From contig DF240737.1 in assembly GCA_000507305.1 (NCBI GenBank), forward strand, positions 1-64,000: DNA of 64,000 nucleotides, read 5' to 3'. Shown here in pieces: positions 13,601 to 28,600 of the stretch. The notes beneath the pieces were generated by a model. It worked only from the letters and a program-made list of their open reading frames with translations, was not told the DNA's origin and made no database searches. The stretch's first letter is position 1. Each line of letters starts with the position of its first letter. This DNA is from Breviolum minutum Mf 1.05b.01 (lineage: Eukaryota; Sar; Dinophyceae; Suessiales; Symbiodiniaceae). The position numbers were made by a program, and so were the translations under genes.

Positions 13601-16600
13601 TTTCTCCATCAACTTGTCAGGGATATTCATCCCGTGACCTGAGCAGTTTCCAAGCTACTTTCACTCATTGAATTCATGATGAATCCATGATAAATCACTA
13701 ATGCAGTCCTGATGCAATGTTCACTGGTTGGTGGTTGAACCAACCCACTTGAAAAATATGATCGTCAAAATGGGTTCATCTTCCCCAGGGTTAGGGGTGA
13801 AAATAAAAAATATTTGAGTTGCCACCACCTAGTTCACCCATTTTTGGGTTCATTTTTTGATTGTTCAATAGCAATAACCCTGACATCACCCCAAAAATCT
13901 GCTCAAAAACTCGGCCTTCCATTGCTTCACCAAACGCACTTTTTTGGGTTTTGTCAGCTGAGGCATCCTCAGCAGCGTCGATGGCTCGGGTGGGTTTTAG
14001 TCAACAGGAGCCAACGAAAGAAATTAAACGAAATATGGAAAGCATAGCAACCACAACTTAGAACCTGAGAACTAGTCATAGAGTATCTATAAAGTGATGA
14101 CATTCCATACCCTTGTATAGATATACTTTCCTGTACTTTTTTGATGGATATATCATTGATAGCTACATGTATTACCATTCCTCCCATAATCATGATTCAG
14201 TGAAAAATGGGTGTATCTCCTATAGGATCGTTACCTTTCAAATATCCCGACATTTTCCACTGAACCGTGATTATTCCATGTTTTGGCTTGGGAATCCCAA
14301 GCTAAATCTTCATACAACTGACCATGAAACTGGGAAGGGTTGGCCCAAGGTATGTAAGCAAAATGGCTTAGCAATCCACTAACATCCCTGTAAACCTTCA
14401 TCGTGACTGGTATCCTGGTTGGGGGGTAGATCCAAAATATTATCATCTCCGGTGTTTTTCCACCCCACTGTCAGCTGTAGGTCTCTCACCCAGCAGAAGT
14501 CTCCGGATTCAATGCCTTGCGAACAATGACAGCTTTGGGGGATACACAAAATTGATGATTTTGTGACAAAATATAAGGAATTTGTTGCAAATTCATCGGG
14601 AAAACACGGCAAAACCTATATGAAAATATATGTAATCTAGAGAAATTGCTGTAGATTTGGCCAGAAATCTGCAATTGATGTGGAGATGTCATGACAAAAT
14701 CTGATTCTCCAAAATCAAGGTCTTTAGATCCATTGGAATCAGCATCATTTCGCATCTCACAACGTGGATCCCTTGAAGTGAACTGAGTCTGAGCTACCAG
14801 GATGTGCAGGACGGAATTCAGGATGCCATGATTACGTGCCTCAGAGCGGAGCGCACCGCTCGGTCAGCAGGGAGAAACAACGGTACCATCTGATTCGGTT
14901 TCATGTACAATCCATGTGGGTCGGTATGATAGTTAATACAAATAGTATATATGTGTGTGCATGTGTTATGTCTAAATGCACATCTAGATGTTAGCATCTT
15001 CCAATTTGGAACCCTCCTTGACCCTGTGGGATTATGTGTTTTTATTTGCCATTACCATTGAACACCCCTCCAATGATCAAGGTATCTTTATAGTGAATAC
15101 TCATCATCATCATTATCATCATCATAATAATCATCTTAAAGTCATTCCATCTTTTGCTTGGGAACAACACCTCAATTCCAACGAAAAGAAACGTTACAAA
15201 AACCTGCTGAACGACGCTAACCCTCGCTGAGTCATCAGCTCCAGGTGTGAGTTGTAACAAAAGTTCTCCGAAGCTGTGTTGATGCCTTAGCGCCAATCTG
15301 AGGGGTAACCTTTCGAAACCTTACATGCCTAGTAAACCTTCGAAAACCTTATGTAAACCTCATATCTAAACCTTGTAAACCTTAGTAAACCGTGTGTAGA
15401 CCCTTTAGTAAACCTCAACTAAGGTTTCAAGATGTGGTGATGAGAATGTCTCCAAATACCTCCCCTTCCGAAAAAAAAAAAAAAAACAAGCGCTAGAAAA
15501 AAACAGTCCTGGGTTGGGAAGTGTCCTCATAAGAAACCAACCTCCAAAGCCTCCCAAAAGATTCCCCGGGTTGCTAACATTTAAGGATACAAAGATGATG
15601 TGTTTGGGGGAAGCATTGGCCACGCACAGATCCACATCTTTACATGGCATTCCTTTGGTCACTAGTCTTCTTCAAACTTCAAAGGTAACAACTTAACCGA
15701 TGGATCAAAGGTCACACGTGGTTGCCCGCACAAAACAAAAAAACAGATAGATAGGATTGAAATGGTGACCCGACCCTGCAAATAGGATCATGAGTGGGTT
15801 GGGAATCTCGTGAACCATGATAGCAAATCTTGTGCCAAACTTAGAAGAGCTGTGTTTATCTTCGAAACGTGCATTCTCTCAAAACACATGAAGAAACCTG
15901 TCCTACCAACAAAACTCCCCTGAAAAGCTCGTTTTTAGCAGACCATTTTTCGGTACACGTTTGACTCCCAGTGCAATTGGTACAGTTTGAACCATTCTGA
16001 AGGTTGGGGGATGACTCCTCTATGTTCATTTTGGGCAATTGGATAACCCCGTAATTATAAAGTAAATTCAAACAACCAAGTTATGTTTGTTTAGGAAATT
16101 GGATAAAACTGATAAAACCACATAAAATACCCTCCCGGAAACTAAGATAGCCTCAAAAAAAAAAGGCCTCCCCAATAGGAAAGTAGTATTCCAACCATCC
16201 ATTTTTAGGGGCGAAAATGTTAGTTTCAAGGAGGGTAAATTCAACCAACAAAAGTTGGTTCTGTTCTTGCGAACAACCTGAGATTCCAAGCTGATAATTC
16301 ACCTCCTTGGAACGTCCCAGCTTCACAGCGACACTCCGTGTGAAGACCTGCAAGGCTTGGATTGGATGGCTTTAAGAAGATATGAAAATGAGAGGTTAGT
16401 TGTACTACTGTTGATGGAAGAAATCCTGCAGACTAGTTGAGGTTGGTAGTTTATCTCATTATTCACAGGGTTTTTTACATTCCAGGTGGTGCAGGATTTC
16501 TTCCATCAACAGTAGTTATTGAATCATGATGAATCCATGTCACTTGAAATCTCCCTCCTAGCATTTGAATATGTTTTTTGATTTTGGACCTATCAGATTT

Positions 16601-19600
16601 TACAAGAATTGGCTATCAATCGGTGCCTGTATGTCATGTTTTTGCGGGCAAGTGAAATATCATGTCAAGCAAATGTTACAACCCATAAACAATACACCCC
16701 TGAAGTTTAACATGGTCCACCTGAAAATCAGCCCCTGGAAAAGGAGATTTCCTTTTGCGTTTCACCATCATTTTCAGGTTCCAGCCGGTTAACTTTGGGC
16801 TGGTAAACAAAGAATTGAAGCTGAGACGTCCACGGAGTATAGCAGAGCGTAGGTGCCAGTATCTGAAATTTGGCACCTTAAAGAAGCCGAATTCGCCAAA
16901 CAGAAACAGCCCTGCAAAACCGCTGTTTTGTTTCGGTGTGATCTCTTACGGACCCAGGGTCTGAAGGAGCAGAGCTTAAAAGACACAAACCTCAACATGG
17001 ATGGGTTTCCCATTGGTGCATGCGACTTTTTAAAGCTTCTAAACAGTAAACATCTAGATAGATTGACCCAGTCTGAGCACTTGCAGTGATAAACAAAATG
17101 CTGCACCAGTTGAAACAATTACTCCAATGAGACATTTGCTTAGGCTGTCTCATCCAATTGGTTCTTACCAGCCTTTACCAACCATCAACCATCAACCATC
17201 CATACCATCCCATGTCCATCCATCCACCATCCATGGAACCTGCCACTAAAAAATCCCCCTGAGTCTCCCAAACTCTCCATTGATCATCTTCTTGGCATGT
17301 TCCATAGCCATTGGCAAAGACATCCGTCGCATCAAGGGAATCTCCGGACCTTCGGAATCTTCTCCCACATCTTCGCGCAACAACAACTCCGCCTCAGGGC
17401 GCGGGAAACGGCCAACAACCCAAACAACCTGCTGTTGCACCCTGCTGTTGGGGGAGGTTTGTTTTGGAAGAAGCTTCAGATATCCCGATATCTGCTGCTG
17501 CGTCCAGATATTTTGTTGAAGCTTTAAAAACTACCAGGAGTTGAGTCATTTTGATGTTTTTGTTGCTTGGATCATGAATGACTTACCAGATGTTTTGAGG
17601 TAGATTCCAGCCACAAAATTCACACAGCTCACAAGTACCAAGTACTGGAGATGCAGTGGCTATTTCCAATTTCCACACACATCCACCGTTGAAACTTGTC
17701 CCCCGTTTCACCGTTTTTGGATGGGTTCTGCCGCAGGTATCTATCCACTTGTCATGTCAGAATGTCTATTCTGACCTCACCTGCACTATGTTTAATCAAG
17801 AATATAACATTTGCAAGGTACCTGGAAAACAACTTGCTATCAATAGCATTAATTTACATTAACTTTACGGCTTTTTTCTCCGGCCACTGTTATTTTTCAA
17901 ACAAAAAAAGAGTGCACACTTGTAATTCCATTTGTAAATGCAGTTGTTTGCACTCGTCAGTCACTTCCAAATTTAAGGCCAAAGTCGCCCCCAAGACTTC
18001 GAACAGGAGGTCGAACAGCGAGCACATCAACACCTTAGAGCAACAATCCTCCGCGGACACAGGGTGCTTTCCCTTCCACAAAACGTGGGTAAGGGAAAAG
18101 ATTCCGTGAAATCACGGAGATTCACGGAGTATAGAATTCCACTGTTTTTGTTGCTAAATTCATTCCCCCAATTTGACCTACCACGGCCTTCATGTGGACA
18201 CTCGATTCGATGTTTTTTTCGGTTGCAAATCGATGAAATCATGTTTGGCAAAAAGAGGGAAAAAAACACAGTGAAAGAATCATAGGGTCTAAACGTGACT
18301 TCTTCAAAAATCCAAATCCTTAAATGGCAAGATTCTGATTTGTTGAGGGTCATGTCGATCTTGAATATGCACCCAAAAAACAAAAACAAAAACAACCAAT
18401 CGCACCAAAATCACCGACAAAAATCATATATAACTATAAACGGAACCCTACAAAGAAACCCATACACACCACACACACAATAACTTGCATATCTCCTAAA
18501 ACAAATCAAACAAATGAAAAAAAACACTGACCACGCTCTGTATCTTTCATTTCAAAAAGGCAACAAAAACAGAAGGAACCGCGCGGCATCTCATCTTCGA
18601 CTCAGCATCCCCACGTTTTGATCCAGGTGACATTGCCATTTCGACCTGATTTTTTTTCATCACATGTTGGTCCCGGGGTCATTTTTTCAAGCAAGGAAAA
18701 ATGTCCCTTGCGAATCCAGGCTTCACATACAGATTATCAAATCCAAGTCATCCACCCCCACGGTTATGTACAAAAAAAAGAGGAACCCAAATCAATTCCG
18801 CACGCTGGAATTTCGCAACCTTTGAACCCTTGTGGGATTTTAGCGGGATGGAATCATTCTTCCGGGAAGCGGATGGATGTGTTTTGATGAAAAATCGATA
18901 AATTTGCATCTGATGAGTTAGAATGAGTTAGAATCATAGTAACTAAATCTATCATTTATATAAAATGAGTGTGCTGAAAGCACCAACCAGGTTAACCTTG
19001 GGAGTTGCATATTGTGCCATCTCACTTTCACTGAAAAACTGTTGCTGTAATCCTTACCTTGTTCTGCACTTTGAAGCCTGATACAATTGAATCCATCTTG
19101 TGTCGAGTCAAAACTATCACCATGAAAAAGTACTTTGACCTTTCCGGATCCATGGACCTTCATGAAAATGACGCATCCTTGGATTTGTAGCTCTGAAGCA
19201 CCAAAACCGGAAGCACGACGTGAAGCTCCAACCCGTCCGGCGGCACCGTCTCCTTCCCAACCAGGCCAAACGACTCTGAGATTCCGGACTCTTTCGGCCT
19301 TTCCGGGCACGGAGCGATGAAGGGTCGTTGCGTCGAGTCCTAGGAATTTTGGCGCTGGCGGCAGGTTTTTGTGGTCGTTGTTTTTGAGGGAGATCCATGA
19401 AAATCTGCGGTTAGAGTGGGAGCAAACCAAACGTCAAATCTTTTTGTAGCTACTTCATATTTAATCATTTATACTTCATGGCTCCATGGTAGGTTGAAAA
19501 ACGGGGAGTCTGGATGAGTTCATCCCTATGAACTGAAGATGTTGCTGCTGTTCAGCTGTGGTTTGAAATCCTGTGATTTGGCCGGAAAGAAAAGGCGGGA

Positions 19601-22600
19601 AAGTCCAACAGGATGCAACACCAACTGAAGCTACGGATTGACCACTAGGTGGCAAAAAAAGCACTACCAATCCGACACTAAACAATCAAAACAAATTGGC
19701 AAGTGTTCAAACCATTAATGCCAATCCAACGACTCTATTGATCTTTTCCAAATGTTCCAGTTTCTTCCCTTCAACTCTCTTTGACTCTCTTGATATGTAT
19801 ATGCAAATATATATATATATACACATTACATCAACCTTATTCCATCTTTATGATTCTTGTTACCAAATGTTCCTCCCGCCTCCCCTCAAAACATTGGCGG
19901 TTGCATACCCCGCCTGAAGCGCCGCGATGTACTTCTCCCGGTTTTCCAAGACCAACGAAATCATTGGATCCTCAACGACATCAACAAACTCGAAGCTTGG
20001 GAGAAGCTGAAGATCCTTTGAGAAGAAAGAATCGGACAAAGGATGGATATGGATGAAGTCGAAGATCAGGATGATGAGGTTGATGGTGATGGTGAAGATG
20101 ATGACGTTGATACTGAGGTCAATGATAACAATGAGGAGGATCATGATGAGCAAGAGGATGATGATGTATGATGTTCATGATAATCAGATAGTTGATCTCA
20201 CTATAATCACTATATTACACCATCCTGGCTTCAAAACCTCACTGTCAACCACATCTAACTGGCCCGTGAAAGGCGCCTCCTTCTCCCAGCCACCAAGGAC
20301 TTGGGTTAAGACCTGGACGCATGTCAGATGGAAGCTGGAGAATACCAAGCTGGAGATTGACAAAAAAAAACACTGGTCAACCAAAAAAAAGAATAAAACA
20401 TTTGTGAGGCACATCATGACTTAGATGGGGATCTCTTTTTGTTGGTAGAGACTAGAGTCAAAATTGTGAGTTCATCCCAGCTAGTCTACGTTCTGAATGC
20501 ATGAAAACGTGGGTAAGAAAGTCTGCTCGTTGAGTTCAATATGCACGTCTCCACGTTTAAGGAATGTGTACTTCTGTAATAAAAAATGCTGGAGTATCGA
20601 AAGTGATTATGTGTGTTTATAAATTCACCAAAAAAGGGGGACTCTCCCTCTCTCTAAATATACAGTAATCACGGCAAATAAAAAAAGAATCAATACGTGT
20701 ATTTCGTGTATACATCTAAGATCATCTAAACTAGGTAGTTTAATCCTATATCACATATCTAAGAAGTGGAAGTATCTAGCTGTTTTTTAATACTTAAAGC
20801 ATCCTTAATATCTATCCATCCATCCATCCATCCATCCATCCATCCATCCATCCATCCATCCATCCATCCATCCATCCATCCATCCATCCATCTTCTCAAC
20901 AAGATTCACCAGGGTCAAAAAAAACAACACCTCCATCAACCTCACCCGCCCCGAAACCCCGCTACCTCTTTGACCTCCTCGCGGCCACCAGGCAACTGCG
21001 CTGCGCGGACCTTCTTTCGGATGTGCCTTTGACGTAGGAGGCGATGTTTGGTCCTGCATCCTGCATGCCTTCTGGACCCCAAGTTTTTCTAGGGCCTCCT
21101 TGAAAATAGCCCATGGAAAATGTCCATCTTTCCTGGTAAATACCATCAAAATGCTGGATTTTCCATGACGATTTGTTAGTTTACATGAGTGTAAGGGGTT
21201 GTTAACCATCTTACAACTGGAATCAACCATAGGATTTAGATAGCTGAGACACAGGTTGGAAACAACCCTCATCGCGCCAACAAATAATCTCCTTAGGCCG
21301 GCTATTTTTAGGGGGGTGGCATTGGGGGGAAGCTACCCTTGGAATCCCGTGGTGTTACTCTTCGACTGTGAAAAATTGAAATACGCAAATAAACAAAAAA
21401 AAGATCCTGCAATCAATAGATTGATGATATGATTCAAGATAATGAAAACCAATAAAGTAATTAGATGAATAGATTTGCGAGTTCAAGCCAAATAGCCAAA
21501 AAAAATGATAGTGTAAAAACAACTTAACTAAATGGTGAGTTCCTCCTAAAACAACTCAGCTGAGCAGCGGTCAGCTGCAAGATGTTTCAACATGCATTTT
21601 CCCTGTCCGAAATTTCACTTCGAATAGATCAAGTTGCTTCAGCCATTCTTGCAACTCTCGATGATCTTGGGCCTTGGACAGTAAAGCATTTCCCCACCTA
21701 TCAACAAAAAATCCAGCAAATTTCGTCGCAGGAAATGCTGTAAATGCCTAGCTCCATTCAAAATTAACCACCAACATGGGCTTCAACTGTTTGCAAATGG
21801 TTGGCAGAAACTGAGGTTCTAACACTTGCTTCCAACGCTGCCACTGCATCTGTCAACATCTTGTGATAGCGCCTTATTCACAAAAACCATCCGAAAGATT
21901 CCACGGTGTTGTTTTTTCGTTGTTTCCCAAGATCCCATCTGAAAATTCAGGAAAACTTACTCGTGAGTACCAGCTGGAAAGTGGGGGAATCCACTGGTCA
22001 AATGGATCAAAACTTGAAAACTAAATGTGATTCCTGCAGGTACATCATGTTTAGATGGGGAGATAATTTGCTTGTTAGTCACTGGTTCGAGCTAATAGAG
22101 AGAAGGAATGAACTTCTATTTGTGGGATTCCATTTCAGCATTCCCTACTAACTAAGTATGATTGTGTATAATCATATGCCACCATGAATAATCGTCATAT
22201 AACATCATTGATAACCATACAGATGCAAAAATCATGCGCAATCACGTGCTGTTCATCAACAATTTCAAACACTTTGCTTCCAGGATCAAGCCAGGATGTT
22301 TTTTCAATCAATCGCTTTTTCAATCATTTGCAAATCTTGTAGGTGACTTGTTTTTTTTTGGGGGCGGGAACATCTACAACCCTTAGGGGTGGATATTACT
22401 TACCTTATAACCGACCAAAATCTACACCATCATAGGCTGGATATATATATATATGTTACCTTATAACCCACCATTCAAATCTACACACCAAATCACTTCA
22501 TGTTTTCACCGTTGTTTCAGGTTGAACATCTAAGCTGTTTCAGATCCCAGGCTGAAGCTTCACTTTTCCATAGTAGCCTTGGTCGTGGGTTGTGAAATCT

Positions 22601-25600
22601 AGGTGGTGTCGGTGGTTGGGTTGAACCCACCAACCAACCAACCCATGGATGAAACAAAATATGCAAAACGCGGAGCGCATGAAACCGGCCCCAAAGGTTT
22701 CAGGGATTGGGATTTTTTTACCTACATGAATGGTTGATCAATATACTAGTTGGTGGTTTGATTCAACCCATCTGAAAAAAATGAGTGAAACTGGATCATT
22801 CCCCCCAGATGGGGGGTGAAAATACACAGTATTTGAAACCACCACCTAGTATTGGATGCATTCAATGTCAATCATTTCCAAAACATCATTTACAAGCAAA
22901 CGTCAAATTGGATCATGAAACCCCAAGGATCGGGGTGAAAACTCCCACAAAATTTTGTGGGAAACCACCACCCAGTTTTTTCCATAGATCTGATCTAGTC
23001 GTCGATGGACTTGTTCCAAAGTTGTATGTTGAACGTATTAAATGATGATGTATGATGATGGAACCGCGAAAAAAGTGTATTGATGTAGTGCGTGAGATAT
23101 AGTAAAATACACTATACTTAGGATTATGTGTCATTTTTCTACATGTCAGTGAATATACAGGGAAATAGCCCTGTCCAAAATTGGTTGCCTCATCTTTGTT
23201 CCCTTTGTGATTACGCATCTTGTCTTCGCTGGCTCATCGAATTGAAGTTGAAGTAAACTAAAACGGGAGCCATATGGGTGTTTCCGAAAATAGTGGTACC
23301 CCCAAATCATCCATTTTAATAGGGTTTTCCATTATAAACCATCCATTTTGGGGTACCCCTATTTTTGGAAACACCCGTATATGGCGTATATAAATCACCA
23401 ATTTCATGCCAGTGGATCATGAGGATTCAAAACAGACTTCGGACCTTAATGCGCCATGCATCCATGATGCTCGATGGTTCAACAGAAAATGATCAAGCTA
23501 TTAAATGAAACAATTCTTGAAGAGATACCCATGCTTCCCATAAACTACTCCGACGAAACTATTTGCCAAATGTAACTTCCCAAAAATAAAATAGAGAAAC
23601 AATAACAGCTAACCAGCACCTCTATTTTTTGTGTACGCTAAGTTAACTGGTCGTTGTTTTTAGGGTCTTAGGGTTCCAAAAACAGTGCAGGCCAGTGACC
23701 CCAGAACTGCCTCTTCATGGCCTGGCACAAAAGTCCGTTGAGCGAGACCCGAAACTGAAAAAAGGATAACCGAAAAGAGAGAGGAAAATCATGAGGTATA
23801 TTTGGAGAATGTTGATCGTTTGATATTCACAATATACTGTCTGTGTATGTATGTGTCTAGTGATGTATACATCTTTATTAGGTGTATATACGTGTCTGTA
23901 TGTATATATATATATACAGTATATATATATATGCAGTGTTCGTGTGTGTCTGCACATCTTTAATTACATAAGATATGGTCATATGATAACTATTCTATAA
24001 GTCTATAAGCAAAACATATACGTGTCATTACAGTACCTTTCACAATCAAAACAGTGCATGGCAGGAAATGTAGGTCCTGCCTTGACCTCTGCACGCACCA
24101 AGTCTCTTCTCTTGCGCTCATCCGAGCAAATACGAAGCCTTAGAAATGATGATGGAAATGCGAGATATATAGATTTCTGCACCTTTCTCTAATCTGCACC
24201 TTTCTTTCAAATTTTGCACAGTCGATATCATGATATATCATGTTCATCTCTGCTGTTGTGCTAGTCGTCGTAATCGTAATCCTCGCCGTCGTCCTCGCTG
24301 TCGCCGTCGTCCTCATCAGCATCATCGTCATCATCATCCATCTCCATGCATCCATCCATCCATCATTCATCCCGATAATCATCATAATCTCTTTAACCAT
24401 CGTTGATGATTCTTCTCTTTCTCTGTCCTCTTCATCTTCATTTCTCCCTTCATATTACCATTGCTAAGGTCCCGGCACACGGATTTCCTCCGCCAATGAC
24501 AGTCGGCAGCGCGCAGAGACATGCGACAACTTTTTCCTCGGAGGATGTTTTTTTGTTGGGTCAAAAGCCGGGAATGCCGCCTGGTCAAACCAACAACTTC
24601 CAACAAGTCTCAAAACACAGAAAAAAGTAAGACTTTTGACTAATTGGAGGATTTAGTAAGCAGCTAGCAACCATGGTGATCGTAAGTCCCCTAACTACAG
24701 TAAGTACACCAAAAAAAGATCACAAGATATATGTAAGATCAAGATCTATCCCACGTGAAAAACACAAAACCAAGATTGTTTCAGTTTTCCAAGCTCCATT
24801 GGATATTTGTTTCGGAAATGTCCAACACAAAAAATCGCTATGTTTTGGAGGTGCTAAGCTGCTGGCAAATAGCCTTGCACCTTGCAGAAATTGGAGATTC
24901 TGGTGTTTCAATTTGCTGAGACATGGTGAGAAACAGCTTTTGGATGATACTTCCAGCACCATTTGTTGTCATAGGTTCAAAATCCCAAAAATGCTAATGT
25001 TCACTCGAAAAAAGAAAGAATCCTATTCCACTTGTTACATGCCAATCATCATTCCCTAATCCTATAATCGCCCATATAAGAAACGACAACGGCTTTGATG
25101 GAAGATACGACGAATGTCAAATGGTTCTTGGACAGCCAGAGGAAAGGCGTATCAACAGGATCACTGATCTTTCATGCCTTGTGGTCACATCCACCATATC
25201 AAAATCTTATCGATTCAACAAAATTTATTTAAAATCATCATCCCAAGTGCTTGGTGAATGCACCTCACAACCACTATATATGTAGGTCAAATAAATCTAT
25301 TATACATCAATTCTTCCATTCTTCACAGTCCAACGTTGTCTACCTGTCAACCGTCTCAAAACTGTCGCAGCGTTGCGGCCTGACCACAATTCTCCCAAGG
25401 CCATTCTAATCCTGGAGCATTGCACATGGCCAAGGTAATCTGCAGCCTCAAAAAGATCTCTGGGGTTGGAGATCAATGGGGGTGCTTGGAGATGACCTAT
25501 CTGGGTGGGATAAAAATCATACGTTTTATCCGACTATTGAAATACAACAACCATACAGTCATATTAAGATAGCAGGGCTCAGAAGTGCCATATTGGTGAA

Positions 25601-28600
25601 TAATTACATGTGAAAAAAAACAACCAAAAATGGGTGGAGATATGTGGAGCTTGGGACCCATCTTACTACAGTAGGTGAGGTCTGCACCATGTTTCAATGG
25701 AATCCACTCGCCTTAACTACCTGTGAAGTCGATATACGGTTGATGAAAAAACGATGCACCAGCTGATATGGATAAAAAAAAATCCATTAAAAATCCCATT
25801 ATTTACAGGGTTTCAGCACCATCCAAGGTCGTTAACCGGAGTTCTTCCATCAACAGCATCATTCTTGTTTCCAATTTCCATGCCTTGGGTCAGTGCTGAA
25901 TGATCTGAATGCCCTTATCCAACATGCGTCCAGTGGATCAAATGAGAAAAAAGTGCTCAGTGAAAATGTATGCCATCATATCTGGGCAATTTATTATATT
26001 CATTATAAATCCTTGACATGATTTAAGGCCATTTTTGGGTAGGATTCCCTTACCAAACCACGATAAACATGAATATACTAAGATTTGCTTGGGAACCAAT
26101 TGCGGTAGCTCCAAATCGCTCACACGGTTGGGCTAGATACCGCAGCTCCATTCACTGTTCCCTTCCACATCACCAGCAACTTGGGCAATTGACCGGATGG
26201 CACAAGTGTCCGCATCTGCATCACCCTTGGCGGCATTAAGACAAAAAAAACAACGGCAACAAAAATCTATACTGAAGAATCCCTGCATAATGTGTGTGTA
26301 CATATGTACACTAATGATATGGATTTTATATATACACCTGTGGCTCACAAATATGGTGCCTTCAAGGGGATCGCAAAAATTGGGACCTATGTTCCATTTA
26401 TGATAATAACTGTTTTTATTTGGGGGGGGGGGGGCCCACCTTGCAATCATCAAACCAAACAAAAAAGACAAAAAAAAATCCAAGCTTAGCACGATGATGC
26501 CCAACTGCTCGAAGATTTGTGCTTCACCCGCATCCAAACCTGGGTACAGCATCAAGCCAGGTTTGATTAACGGCTGGAAATCATGGAAGATTAACATGGA
26601 ACCTACAAATCACCCATTCAGAAAAGGAAAATGATCTTCCAAACCTCCATGATTTATGTTCCATGTGAATGTCATGGAGGTTTGTTTCAGATCATGTTCC
26701 TTTCATTTCATGGGTGATGGCTGTAGGTTCCAGCCGTTGATCTTCCAGAGTGTATGGTGGTTTCAAATTATTGGTGATAGGTGGTTTTTGTGAAGCTTTT
26801 GGTGATATAAAATGATATATATATATATATTTACATACCTATATATCATTACGTATATATATATATTATATCGTTATCATTATAGGTGAATCATTTTTGG
26901 CATTTGTGAATTTTTGGTGATACTGTTGATGGTTTAGAAATCCGGCGTTCACCAGTTGAGGTTGGGTAGTTGTTCCCATGATTTAGGTTCTGTTTCATAC
27001 ATCCCAAGTGGTTCGGAATGGGATTTCTGAACTATCAACAGTACCATAAAAATTTGCCTGGCGTTGTGAACATCATTATCATATATCATCGATATCATCA
27101 TAGTGAGGTGGATCCAGTTTGGGCACCTCACTGGTTTTTGTTTGAGCGAGAAAATCCCAAAAAATTTGGTGTTGAACTTTTGGTTGGGGTCCTTTTCTTT
27201 TCATCCAAGGGGGAGAGTGGGTACAGCCCTTTTTTGAATCTGATGCCTTGGAATCTGCTTTTTTCCTCCCCCTGGATATTCAGGAGGAGATTTCGAACGA
27301 CTGGAATTTCATGATATTTTTTTGGTTTCACAAATATTTTTATTTTCCTTGGTGCGAAATCCATAGGCGTGGGGCGTGGTGTATATGTGTATAAAATTTT
27401 GGGCTGTGGTGAAGTTGACGATGGAGTTGATGCTCAACTTGTAATATCTTGGTGTTTTTTCCCCAAACCTGTTTATGCCAGCCTTACAATCAAAAAAACA
27501 AAAAGAAATCGTCTTGGGCCCTGCCTAAACACCGTAACAGTGGCTAATGGAGGTTTAAAAAACGTGTTCCCTTCATTTAAAAAAATAGAATAGATTGATA
27601 GATTGTATATTTACCCACTTAGTTCCAAGGTTTTGGCATACCCCCCAAGCTATATCTGTATGTATATACATATATATATATATATATATATCCGAGCTTC
27701 TACGCGACCCTGGACTCTCCAGACATCCATGCCCTCAACCTTCAACCACCTTCAAGCTCCCCAACGATCATCTGTTGAGATGCTGTTCACCAAGGCAGCA
27801 CTGGCGTCGGGCGTCAGGTTTCAAGTCAGATTTTTCCCCACGGCCAATTTTCGGGATGTTTCTCCACGTTGCGCCCCCCCAGATTTTTGGTGGGTTTTTG
27901 TATGTTTTGTTGTTTTAAATGATTTATGCTGATTTTTGAACAAACCAGAAATTTGATGTGCAACTTCCAAAACTTTTCAAAAAAAACAAAATGCCCCTAA
28001 GGTTTCAAGCCACAACAAAAAACGGGCGGCTACAAGCCAATCGAAAAATCGGGAGCCAAGGGACGCTTCACCATGATTCCGATGAAGCCATTGCATCAGC
28101 AACAAATACAAGGCCGAGTTTTGCGTTGGCCTCATTTGAAAAAAAACGGTGGCAGAAGTCATACACCCCCAAAGTTTAACAAAGAACCTGAAAATGGTGG
28201 TTTCCAAAAGGGATCTCCTTTTCCAGTGGGCCATTTTCAGGTTCCATGTTAAACTTCAGGGATGTACCCCCTAGTGGCTGTGAAACACCCCCAATTTGTT
28301 TCACCCAAATCTCCGGGGATTTGTTGTTGCCGATGTTTGACGTGCTACAACGTACTATACCTACTGACGCGTTTGTTTGAGTTGCACGGCACTTGCTTTT
28401 TCGCATGTTAGAATGTTTCTAAAAATGTTGATCATCTCATTGATCGAGAAGAAAAATATCAATGTCACAATCTAACACAATTAAGTCAAACACCCAACAG
28501 CGTGAAAAAGTTTGCTGGAAATAAACTTGCAATCTACTGTTGGGGCCAAGCCAGAAAGCTTCGTATTGATATTTGTTAGAATGATGTTCATTTCACGTGA

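Larger units (their letters stand above)
21873..24086. other. Intron(s) with hairpin elements only
   Basis: Family B (two copies), family E and AT arrays. No supported exon over 2.2 kb, so an exon may have been missed. Confidence 0.5.

Noticed and set aside
18918-19430. 170-codon minus ORF as a complete intronless gene
   Set aside because: The ends do not look like protein termini; only the central GC-rich part looks coding, so listed as an exon candidate.
24258-24345. Short acidic protein ending at a TAG (minus strand)
   Set aside because: The sequence is a degenerate GAT/GAC repeat and no upstream exon joins it.
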